From Janthinobacterium violaceinigrum (lineage in GTDB: Bacteria > Pseudomonadota > Gammaproteobacteria > Burkholderiales > Burkholderiaceae_D): DNA of 64,000 nucleotides. Below, piece after piece: positions 35,651 to 45,000 of this stretch (within the stretch, counting starts at the first letter, position 1; each line of letters begins with the position of its first letter). A program made the position numbers and the translations under genes. The notes beneath the pieces were generated by a model that saw only the letters and a program-made list of their open reading frames with translations, did not search any database and had not been told where the DNA came from. The stretch lies in contig NZ_WFLI01000034.1 of the NCBI RefSeq assembly GCF_009208555.1, forward strand, positions 1 through 64,000, in the 5' to 3' direction.

Positions 35651-36622
35651 ATGAATTACCGCACCCCGCTCGCCCTGCTGCTGGCATCCGCACTGCTCGG
35701 CGCCTGCTCGGACAAGACCGCCCCCGCCAGCGCCGACGTGGCAGCCGACGTGGCAGCCGACGTCCCCGCCAGCGCTGCCGATGCGGCACCGACCGAGCAC
35801 GTGCCGCCGCCGGCCGCCACCGCGCCCAAGACGGACGAAATGAACACGCCGCAGGCGCGCAAGCGGGAAGCGGGCATGATGCGCGCCGTCTTCGGCGACG
35901 ACTACCGCAGCGACAGCGACGATGCGCTGGCCGACCTCTCCGATCCGGACAACCATGTCGACAAGCTCAGTTATGTCGTCAGCGCCGTCAGCCACAAGCT
36001 GCTGCCCGATGGCCGCGCCATCCTGGTGGCGAATGCGGAAACGGCCAACACGGAAGGCACGGCGGAATCGGCGCACGCCTCGTCCGGGCTGTTGAACGTA
36101 TTTTTCCTCGCGCCCAAGGGCCAGCCGGAAGACGGCCAATGGCAAGTGGTGAAACGGCTGGAAAACATCGCCGCCCTGGGGTCATCGGGGCAGCTGGGCG
36201 AAGTCCACTGGGTCATGCTGGGTGCGAACAAGCCGGGACTGGCGATCCGCCATGGCTATACGGGCCAGGGCTACACCATCACGCAACTGGCCCTGTTTGA
36301 AATCGGCGACGGCAAGGTGACGGCGCTCGATGGCGGCATCGACCTGTACTCGGACAATATGGGCGCCTGCACGCCGGACATGGATGAATGCTGGATGGTG
36401 GCAGGCAGCTGGCGCTTTGCGCCGGCGCGCAATGGCGGCAGCTACGATGACCTGCTGATCGATTTCAAGGGCGCGTCCGAGAAGATCAAGCCCGGTGTCA
36501 CGGTCAAGCCGGACCAGGACCCGCCGCGCATCGCCACGCCCCTGAACGGCCACGCGCGCTACGCCTTCGATGGCAAGGGGTATAAATTAGTCGAAGGGAA
36601 GAACACGGTGCCTGGCGTATAA
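35651..36622 (+). CDS. Hypothetical lipoprotein, 323 aa
   Basis: Lipobox ALLGAC near residue 19, then a low-complexity A/D/V stretch (ADVAADVAADV) encoded by a tandem 12-bp DNA repeat near 35738-35765. A globular region of ~250 residues follows, with two Cys (GACTPDMDECWM). I do not recognise the fold. There is no clear Shine-Dalgarno before ATG 35651. It stands between the RND operon hairpin and a convergent TPR gene. Confidence 0.72.
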   Translation: MNYRTPLALLLASALLGACSDKTAPASADVAADVAADVPASAADAAPTEHVPPPAATAPKTDEMNTPQARKREAGMMRAVFGDDYRSDSDDALADLSDPDNHVDKLSYVVSAVSHKLLPDGRAILVANAETANTEGTAESAHASSGLLNVFFLAPKGQPEDGQWQVVKRLENIAALGSSGQLGEVHWVMLGANKPGLAIRHGYTGQGYTITQLALFEIGDGKVTALDGGIDLYSDNMGACTPDMDECWMVAGSWRFAPARNGGSYDDLLIDFKGASEKIKPGVTVKPDQDPPRIATPLNGHARYAFDGKGYKLVEGKNTVPGV

Positions 36623-36654
36623 GCGAGCCAGCCACCGTCTTGGGGCGCCGGCAA

Positions 36655-37395
36655 CTACCGGCGCGCCGCCTCCAGGCGCGCCAGCAGCGGCGCATACATC
36701 GAGCGCGTATGGCTGCTCCAGCGGGCCATGGCGCTGTCGATATCGGCGCACAGGCGCTCGGCCAGCACCTTGTCGCCCTGCTGCAGGGCCCAGATCGCAT
36801 ACTCGGCGCGGCAGTCGAAACTGCCGTAACGGGTCAGTGCATCGTCGAATTCCCCCTTCGCCTCCGGCTGGCGCCCGCTTTGCGCCAGCGCGCGCGCCGT
36901 CAGCAGGGATACCATCTCGGGACGGAAATGGATGTCGCTGCGGCGGATGAATTCCAGGTGCGTCAAGGCCTGGGCGCCGCGCCCGCATTCCAGGTAGGCG
37001 CGTGCCGCGCCCAGGCGAATTTCCAGGTCCGAGGAAAAGGCGCCCTGCAGGCAGGCTTCATACGTCGAGGCCGCTTCCTGCGCATCGCCCGCTTCCAGCA
37101 GCGCGCTGGCCAGGCGCATCTGGTTCTGCGCCGTCGGCGTGTACTCGAAGGCGGCCTTCGCCTCGCGCAATTCGCGGTTCGGATCGAGCACCTGCACGGC
37201 CACCGACGCGACCTTGCGCGCGCCTTGCGGCAGGCGCGAATTGGGCAGGTAGATGGCGAAGAAATACACCACGCTGCCCAGCAGCGGGAACATGAATAAA
37301 ATGAGCAGCCAGTACAGCTGCTGCCCGTTGCGCACCACGTGAATCGCAAAAAACAGCGCGATCAGGATGTGGATGCCTATGCCAAAAATCGTCAT
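36655..37395 (-). CDS. Membrane-anchored TPR protein
   Basis: 246 residues from ATG 37395 (GAGG 6 bp upstream). Two transmembrane helices at the N-terminus (TIFGIGIHILIALFFAIHVV and LYWLLILFMFPLLGSVVYFFAIYLP) resemble the PLDc_N membrane module, followed by ~170 residues of TPR-like helices (NQMRLASALLEAGDAQEAASTYEACL). The TPR part should face the cytoplasm. It lies just downstream of the giant surface operon, in the same direction, but is separated from it by a terminator, so it is probably independent. Confidence 0.8.
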   Translation of the reverse strand: MTIFGIGIHILIALFFAIHVVRNGQQLYWLLILFMFPLLGSVVYFFAIYLPNSRLPQGARKVASVAVQVLDPNRELREAKAAFEYTPTAQNQMRLASALLEAGDAQEAASTYEACLQGAFSSDLEIRLGAARAYLECGRGAQALTHLEFIRRSDIHFRPEMVSLLTARALAQSGRQPEAKGEFDDALTRYGSFDCRAEYAIWALQQGDKVLAERLCADIDSAMARWSSHTRSMYAPLLARLEAARR

Positions 37396-37505
37396 GTTGC
37401 AACCTCGTTCGTGACGGGAGCCGCTGGCACCATGCCGCAGCTTTCCCTGGCTCAATATTACACCGGCCGCCCCGGCAAGCCCGCCGGGGAGACGCGCGAA
37501 CGGCG

Positions 37506-37541
37506 AAAAAAAAAGCAGGACAGCCGCGAGACCGCCCTGCT
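37506..37541 (-). terminator. Intrinsic terminator of the giant surface-protein operon
   Basis: On the minus strand, AGCAGG and CCTGCT enclose a GC-rich bulged stem and are followed by nine T. It lies 22 bp after the stop of the OmpA/barrel gene. Confidence 0.75.
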
Positions 37542-37562
37542 TCCCTGCTGCGCCTATCGGCG

Positions 37563-40500
37563 TCAGAACGTGCTGATGGCGTTCAGGAACCAGCCCCGGC
37601 TGCGATACGACAGATCCGTCAAGTCGTCCGAGAAGGTCGTGAAGTTGTAGCCGATGCCGATCTTGGCGTGCTTTGCCACATGCCGGTAGACGCCGATCAG
37701 GGCGCCGGCGCGCGCATCGCCCGCCTCGCGCGCCTTCAGCCGGCGCGCCTCGATCAGGGCGTCCCACTCCTTGACGATGTGGAAGTCGGCGCGCAGCACC
37801 AGCAATTCCGCGCGGCTGGAGAACCACTCGCCTTGCGTCTTCGACGCCCGCAACTGGCCCGTGCGCACGCCGAACTTGCCGCCCACGGACAGCCACGGCC
37901 GCACGTCATAGGTCGTATCGACATTCAGGATATGGCTTTTCTGCGTGTAGTCGAGCACCCCGCCCGTGACGCCGTCCACCTGGCCTGGCGATGGCAGGTT
38001 GTAAAAGTACGTGTACTTGAACAGGGTATTCCAGCGGTCGTTGTCGACGGGACGGTAGGCCGCTCCCGTCACCACTTCCGTGTAGTCGCCATCGTAGAAG
38101 GCGCCCCGCGTGGAACTGCTGCGCGACAGGTTGAACTTGCCCAGCAATCGCCAATCGCGGTCCAGCTGGTAGCTCAGCGCATTGCGCGTCAGCCACACCT
38201 TGCGGTGTTCGCTGTTTGCGTCCGTGGCGCAGCCGCCGTCGGCCGGCACGGTGGCGCAACTGCCCTCCACGGTTCCCAGCGACTTGGTGCGGTCCGTGCG
38301 AAACTCCAGCGCACTGGAAAATTTCAGCCGCTCGTAGGCATACGCCGCCGTCAGGCCGATGGCGTCGCGCTTCAAGTCGCCGGACAGGGGATTCGACAGG
38401 GTGCCCGTCTCGAACTTGATGCCCGTGGTCCAGCGTTCGGTGGGCGCCAGGTCCACGCCGAACGCGTGCGTCAGGCTTTGCGGCCCCGCGCCATTGCCCC
38501 AGCGGCTTTCCGCAAACAGGCCCGCCCTGTCGTTCAGGCGATAGCGGCTGCCCGCCGTCAAGGTAGACTGGCGGCCGCTGTAGTTCACATCCGGCGTTTC
38601 CGTCTCCATGCGGTAGTTCAGGTAGACGCTGCTGCGCTCATCCATCTGCAGGTTGCCGAACAGCTGGCCGCCCGCGCCGCCGCTGCCGCCCGACGCTTCC
38701 GCCCCCAGGCGCAGGCGCTCGCTCACCTGGTAGGTGCCGCCCAGTCCCGCGCGGTCATTCAGGGCGCGGTTGCCGCTGCGCGACAAGGTATGCTGCACGA
38801 AGCCGTACATGTCCCACGGCGCGTACAGCAATCCTGCCACGCGCGCCGAAGCCACACCGGAAGCGAGCGTGGTGTCGGGGCCGTACTGCGGACCGCCGGC
38901 CATGCCCGCCTCGCGGCCCTGCGTCACCAGCTGGCCCGTGATGCCGCCTTGCAGTCCCGGCTGCGGCACGGCGTTCGATGCCGGCACCCTTTCCAGCGCG
39001 CCGTCCCGGGCTTGCTGGCCCTGCTGCAGCGGCCGATAGTCGACGCGCAGCACGGCGTCGCTGCGCCCGCCATCCTGGCTCAGGATGGCGCTGGCATTGT
39101 CCCTGCCGATCGCATTGTCGCGGCGGTCGTGCCGCATGCCAGCCGACACGCCCCACTCGGCATCGAGCTTGTGGCGCAGCGCCGCTTCCACGGCGCGCGC
39201 ATCCTGGCTGGTGGCCGTGCGGTCATCCGCCTTCAGCGACACTTCCGTGCGCTCGCCCAGCGGCACGGTCGCCGCCAGGCCCGTTTGCCGCACCGCTTCG
39301 CCGTTCAGGGTCTGCATGCCCGGTCCCGCGTAACCGGCTTCGCGGTCCTGCCAGTAGGCGGCGATGCGGCCGCGCGCCGCGCCGCCCAGGTCGGCCAGGT
39401 CCAGCGCGCCGTCGAAGCGCTTCGCGTTGGCGGGGCGGCCGCCCGCCGTCGTCTGGTTGAAATCGAAGCCGCCGCTCGATGAACTGAGCACGCTGCTGGC
39501 GTCGCCGCTGGAACGGGCTGCCTCGGCCTTGATCCAGGTGCCCGGCCTGTAGCGCAGGGTCAGGTCCAGCTCCTTGAGTGTCTGGTCCGAACCTTGCTCG
39601 CCCTGGTGGTAATTGCTGGCGCCGATGCGCACATGGTCGTTGAACCAGTGGCTGGCGCGCACGCCCACCGAGGTGCCGGAAATGGCGCTCAGGCCCGGCA
39701 CATATTCATACGTCGCCACCAGGTACACGGGGTTGCCGCTCAAGCTGGCGCTTTGCACCAGCGCGCCGCCGTCGGCCACGGAGGACAGCGGCGAGCGCAA
39801 GGTCAGGCGGCCCTGCAGGTAGTTGATCTCATAGTCCTGCGAGGGCGTCAGCTGGATGCGCTCGATCACCAGGCCCGAATCCTTGTCGCGCACTTCCACC
39901 CACAGGCGTTCCGACCCCTGCGTCAGGTCCAGGTGGCGCAGATAGTATTGCGAACCGCCCGTGCCGCGAAATTCCTCGCGCGACTGCAGCGTGCCCGGCG
40001 AAGCGGCAAAGGCGTTGACCGTGCTGGCCTTTTCGCCATGGCTGGTGCTGGCGGCGCCATTCCACAGCAGATTGGCGCCATACAGGCCGCGGCTGTACTG
40101 GGCCAGTTCCGAGCCGCTCCAGGTGGTCTGGAAATTCCCCCACATGACGGAGGAATCGCCTTTTTCCAGGCGCACGTAGAAGCGCCCCTGGGTAGGCGCA
40201 TCGTCGACGGTGGTGCTGTCGTCGCCGTACACGGGATAGTATTTGTCCGGATCGATGCGGCGCAGCAGGTAGTTCGGATCCTTGCTCTGGAAGTTGTGGA
40301 ACAGGTCGCGCAGCGGCTGCTCGCGCGTGTCGGCGCTGGCCGTCAGCAGGTAGTCGCCCTTGATCTTGCCCTTCAGGTAAAACGCGCCGCGGCCGTCGGC
40401 CCAGGTCTCGTTCCTGTAGTGCTGCGTGTCGCCCGTGACCAGTTCGGCCGGCCCCTTGGTGCGGTCGCGGCCAATGGTCAGGTCGGCCAGCGCCACATAG

Positions 40501-42026
40501 AACCAGTCGCTGTCGGCGATGTTCAGGTTGCGGCGGAAGGTCATGCCGGCTCCGCTGTCATCCTTCACGGCCACTTCCACCGTATGCGGGCCGGGGCGCA
40601 TGATCTGGCGCATGGCGAACTTGCCGCTGGCGTCGACGGGCACGACCATGCCCAGCGCCGTCACCTGCTGGCCAGGCTTGATCTTCTCGCCGCTGATGGT
40701 AACGCTGCCGCCCGCTGCATCGATATTGCGCAGGATCAGGCTCGACTCGCCCCAGTCGGCCAGGGCGTCGCCGCCGGCCTTCTTGCCCGGCGCGTCGGGT
40801 GGCGCCGCATCGAGCAGGCGCAATGGCTGCAAACGCGTCTCGTCGAACTTGCCGTCTGCGTCGTAGACGCGCAGCAGGTAGCCGATCTGCTCCGGCGCGT
40901 CGGCCGGCGCCTGCCAGGCCGTCGCTACACCCATCGTCGCGGGCACGATGGCAAATGGCTGCTCCTGCGTGCTCTGTCCCTTGGCGAAGATGCGGATCTC
41001 GGCGCGCTGCTGGAAAAAAGCGTAGTTGGTGTACGTGCCAAAACGCACGGGCGCCTGGCGCTGCGCATAGGGCGCCGCCAGCCAGACATTCAGGGCCGGC
41101 GCGACATTCAGGGGATCGTACTTGACCTGGATGTCGGAGCGCTCGAGCGCCACGTCGACGCAGCGCTGGCGGTCCGCTTCCTGCTGCGGCGTATCGGTGT
41201 CCTGCACCACGCCGTCTATGCTGATGGAGAAGGCCGCATCGCGGTTGGCCAGCTGGCTGGCGACGGCGCAGTCGTCGACCAGCACCACCGTCTCGACGCG
41301 CCTGGCGGGCGCGCTGGCCACGGCTGGCAGTTCGGCGGTTTCCTCGTACCAGGCACGGATTTCCGTGCGGCGGTTCTGCGCCATGCCTTGCGGCGTGGCG
41401 TTCGACGCGATCGCTTCGCTCTCGCCCTTGCCGCTGGCGGCAAAAGCCGACGCCGGCAAGTCCAGTGCACGCATCAGATAGGCCGTGACGGCCAGTGCGC
41501 GCGCCTCCGACAGATGCTGGTTCGAGGGGAAAGTCGGCTTGAGCCAGGCGGCGATGCGCTGGTTGTCCGTATGCCCGATCACCTGCACGCGCACCTTCTG
41601 CTTGCCGCGCAAACGTGCGGCCAGCGCGTCAAGCCGGGCCGTGGCGGCCGGCAGCAGCACATCGCGGCCGGACTCGAAATTGGTGCCCGACAGCAGGTCG
41701 TCGAAGGTCACGCTCTGCTGGGCCGGCGTGGCCGGCGGCACCGCTTCCAGGATCACGCGGCGCTCGGCGCGGCTCAGGCCGGACGGCGCCAGGCCGCTGA
41801 AAGCGGGCGACTCCTGTTCCCCGCTCGCGGGCTGCTGCGCCCCCATGCTTTGACCGCGGTCCAGCATTTTTCCCCGCAGCGCGTGTTCGTCTGCCATTTG
41901 CGCATGCGCGCCCAGGCAGACAAAGCCTATGCTGCCGAGCAAATACACGAGCCGCTTGGGGGCCGGCCTGGCCGCCGCTTTGAAGGTGCCTTGATTGCTA
42001 ACGTTCATGGTCATTTTCGGTTTCAT
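37563..42026 (-). CDS. OmpA-domain plus large outer-membrane barrel protein (partner of the giant surface protein)
   Basis: 1,487 residues with a signal peptide (YLLGSIGFVCLGAHA, cut before QMADE). An OmpA-like peptidoglycan-binding domain lies at about 115-235 (TNFESGRDVLLPAATARLDAL, VQVIGHTDNQRIA, LSEARALAVTAYLM, NRRTEIRAWYEE). Next comes a ~400-residue region of Ig/TonB-plug-like strands, and then about 900 residues of alternating strands with aromatic girdles ending in ...GWFLNAISTF. The terminal Phe is the BAM signal, so this is probably a large outer-membrane barrel. Its ATG overlaps the stop of the giant DUF11 gene by ATGA, so the two are translationally coupled. Likely roles are export or anchoring of that partner. 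I know no characterised member with exactly this layout. Confidence 0.8.
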   Translation of the reverse strand: MKPKMTMNVSNQGTFKAAARPAPKRLVYLLGSIGFVCLGAHAQMADEHALRGKMLDRGQSMGAQQPASGEQESPAFSGLAPSGLSRAERRVILEAVPPATPAQQSVTFDDLLSGTNFESGRDVLLPAATARLDALAARLRGKQKVRVQVIGHTDNQRIAAWLKPTFPSNQHLSEARALAVTAYLMRALDLPASAFAASGKGESEAIASNATPQGMAQNRRTEIRAWYEETAELPAVASAPARRVETVVLVDDCAVASQLANRDAAFSISIDGVVQDTDTPQQEADRQRCVDVALERSDIQVKYDPLNVAPALNVWLAAPYAQRQAPVRFGTYTNYAFFQQRAEIRIFAKGQSTQEQPFAIVPATMGVATAWQAPADAPEQIGYLLRVYDADGKFDETRLQPLRLLDAAPPDAPGKKAGGDALADWGESSLILRNIDAAGGSVTISGEKIKPGQQVTALGMVVPVDASGKFAMRQIMRPGPHTVEVAVKDDSGAGMTFRRNLNIADSDWFYVALADLTIGRDRTKGPAELVTGDTQHYRNETWADGRGAFYLKGKIKGDYLLTASADTREQPLRDLFHNFQSKDPNYLLRRIDPDKYYPVYGDDSTTVDDAPTQGRFYVRLEKGDSSVMWGNFQTTWSGSELAQYSRGLYGANLLWNGAASTSHGEKASTVNAFAASPGTLQSREEFRGTGGSQYYLRHLDLTQGSERLWVEVRDKDSGLVIERIQLTPSQDYEINYLQGRLTLRSPLSSVADGGALVQSASLSGNPVYLVATYEYVPGLSAISGTSVGVRASHWFNDHVRIGASNYHQGEQGSDQTLKELDLTLRYRPGTWIKAEAARSSGDASSVLSSSSGGFDFNQTTAGGRPANAKRFDGALDLADLGGAARGRIAAYWQDREAGYAGPGMQTLNGEAVRQTGLAATVPLGERTEVSLKADDRTATSQDARAVEAALRHKLDAEWGVSAGMRHDRRDNAIGRDNASAILSQDGGRSDAVLRVDYRPLQQGQQARDGALERVPASNAVPQPGLQGGITGQLVTQGREAGMAGGPQYGPDTTLASGVASARVAGLLYAPWDMYGFVQHTLSRSGNRALNDRAGLGGTYQVSERLRLGAEASGGSGGAGGQLFGNLQMDERSSVYLNYRMETETPDVNYSGRQSTLTAGSRYRLNDRAGLFAESRWGNGAGPQSLTHAFGVDLAPTERWTTGIKFETGTLSNPLSGDLKRDAIGLTAAYAYERLKFSSALEFRTDRTKSLGTVEGSCATVPADGGCATDANSEHRKVWLTRNALSYQLDRDWRLLGKFNLSRSSSTRGAFYDGDYTEVVTGAAYRPVDNDRWNTLFKYTYFYNLPSPGQVDGVTGGVLDYTQKSHILNVDTTYDVRPWLSVGGKFGVRTGQLRASKTQGEWFSSRAELLVLRADFHIVKEWDALIEARRLKAREAGDARAGALIGVYRHVAKHAKIGIGYNFTTFSDDLTDLSYRSRGWFLNAISTF

Positions 42027-45000
42027 TGTGCGCCCTCGATCTCGATGACGAGGGGATATTCGTTTTGCAGTGCCTGCCAGCGCGCCTGCATCTCGCTTTC
42101 GATCGCCTTGCTGCGGCGCTGCGCCAGCGCGGCATCGCCGCCAGCGGCATACGCGATGCGCAGTACCGATGGCTTGGCGCGCAGGCTGGCCACCAGTCCT
42201 TCGATGCGTGCTGCCCATTCCGGCTGCAAGGCCGTTTCGCCCGCAAGGAATGCGGCGTCGCTCAGCTCAAGACGCACGACACGGTGGATGGTGGCGCCGA
42301 AGTTCAGCTTGACCACCTTGCCGCGGGTCAAGCGCACATCGCGCGGATTTTCCGTCGTGACGCGGTAGCCGCTCGGCAGGGTACGGTCATCGAGCTTCAT
42401 GACGAAGTTCGAGCCGCGGTCCGCATTCGGAATCGCCGGACAAGCCACGTGGAAGCGTCCTTCCGCATCCGTCGTCACCAGCAAGCCGCGCGCCGTCGCC
42501 ATGCGCACGCCGGCAATGCCCGCCTCGCCTTCGTCCTGGTAGCCGTTCGCATTCCGGTCATCGAAGACCTTGCCGATGATGTCGGGACAATCGAAAGTGG
42601 CATCCGGCACCACCCGCACCGTGGCAGTGGCCAGGTTGGAAATACGCGTATCGCCCGTCGCTGCCCAGGCCTGGTTGACGTATTCGCCATCGCCAACGCC
42701 GCTGCCCACCATCAGCATCAGCTTGTAGGTCTTCTTCTCCTTCGGCGCGAAACCGCTTTCCTTCCAGCGCAAGCTGCGGCCATCGACGAGCGGCTCCACC
42801 GGCACGCCATTGCGGGTCGCGCTGCCGACGCGGTACTTGAAGCCGGCCGGTATCAGGTCGCGCACTTCCATCGCGCCCAGGGTTGCCGCCTGCGGATTGC
42901 TGGCCGTGATCGTGTACGGCACCAGGTCGCCGCGCGTGACGTTCAGCATCGGCGTCGTCTTCGTCACCATGATGCTGTCGCTGCCCAGCGGGTCGAGCGG
43001 AATGTGGTTGTTCAGGATCGGCGCCGAACCGCCATTCGTGATGACAAAGCTCAGGTAGTACTGCGTGGTCCTGGCGCCTCCGGCGACCAGTCCCGTGCAG
43101 TTGTTCGGATCGAGCTCCATCTTCGTCGACAATACCGGCGCCGAATCGCTGGCCTGGATAAAGGCCGGATCCGGCACCAGGCCCACCGTCAGCGGTCCCT
43201 TGCAGGCCGGCAGGCTGCCGGACGGCGCCAGCAGGTAGTTCGCCGGCGCCACCACGCTCAGCGTATACACGCCGCTGGGGAAGCCGTTCTGCAGCAGGAA
43301 CTGGTACATGCCGTCGCTGCCCACGGTTTGCGTCTGCTCGGCAACGCCACCGACCAGGTGCGTGGCGCTGTCGAAACCGGCGGGGCCGCTGATCGACACC
43401 ACGGCGCCGGACACCGGCTTGCGCGTGACGGAGTCGTACACCACGCCGGCCGGATCGAGCGGCAGATTCTGTTCGACGACACGGTCGCCGTCGCGCAAGG
43501 TCAGGTCGCTGATGCGGCTGCCACCTGGCAGCACCACGCCTTCGCCTCCCGTCGACACGGGCACATTCGGCATGTTGTTGCCATCCTTGAGGAAGGTGAT
43601 CGCGTAGCCGGAACCCGTCGGCAAGCCGCTCGCCTCGTAGCCGGGGCAATGCAGGTTGTCGAACTGGTAGAAGCCTTTCTCGTCCGTGATGGCGCGGCAG
43701 ATCAATTTGCCTTCCTGGTGCAGCTCGGCCGTCCAGCCGGCCACGCCAGCCTGGCTGCCGTCGAGCGGACGCACGCGGCTGCCGTCGCGGTTCAGCCATA
43801 CGTAGCCGTTGATGATGGGCGGCTTCAATTGCGGGATGCCCTTCTCGCCGAACAGATAGCCGCGCATGTCGTCGCCCGCCGCCAGCCGGATGCCCGTGAT
43901 CGTGTCCTTGTTGCCCACGCCGACAGGCTTGCTGGCATTGGCCGTGCCCACCGATCCTGGCAGCACGGACGTCTTGCCGTCCACATAGCCGGCCGGCTGC
44001 GTTTCCGTCACGGTGTAGCCGGTAGCGTCGCTGACCGGCACCGTATCGAACAGGTAATTGCCGTCGGCGCCCGTCACCACGCTCAGCTTGACGGGCTTGC
44101 CATCGACGGACGTGCCGCTCAGGGTCACCGTCACGCCGGCAATGCCTGGCTCGCCATCGTTGCGGATGCCGTCGTTATTCAGGTCCGCATACACCACGCC
44201 ACCGAGCTTGCCCAGCATATGGCGTTCGCCAAACAGGTAGCCGCTCGCCTGCGTCGCCACCGGCAGCACGATGTCGCTGATCGTGTTGTGTTCCGGCGCC
44301 GCGCCGAAGCTGGCGTTGTTGACCTTGCCGCCGGCGCTGCCGGCCGTTTCGCGGCCGTCGAGATACACGGCAGGCTGGTTTTCCAGCAGGCTGTAGGTAC
44401 CGGCCGGCAGGCCGTCGAAGCGGTAGCTGCCGTCGCTTCCCGTCACCGCCGTACGGCTCAAGCCGTTCGCACCGCGCACCGTGATTTCAATGTCGGCGAT
44501 GCCCGCTTCGCCCGCGTCCATGGCGCCGTTGTCGTTCAGGTCGCGATACACGAAACCGCGCAACGACGACACCTGTTCGCGGAAATCATAGCCGCTGCCA
44601 TTGCCCTGGGGCGGCAGGACGATGCCACTGATGGCATCGACCGCGCCGGTACCGACCGGCTTGCCGTTGATGCTGCCGACAAAGGTCCCCGTCGCCCCCG
44701 GATAGTTGCCCAGGCCGGCCGGCTGCGTTTCAGTGACCGTGTAGCCGGCCGGACCCGATGGATACAGGCCAGGGAACGTGTAGCTGCCATCGGCGTCCGT
44801 GACGACGGTGACATTGACCGGCCTGCCGTGGCTGTCGATGCCGCTCAGCGTCAGGCTCACGCCCGGCAGGCCCTCGCCCTTCTCGTAGCTGCCGCTGTCG
44901 TTGGCATCGCCGTACACGCGGCCGGCAATGCTCGCCGCCTGCAATTCGCCGAAGTCAAAAAGCGTATGGCTCTTCGCCGCATCGAATGGAATGCGCGCGA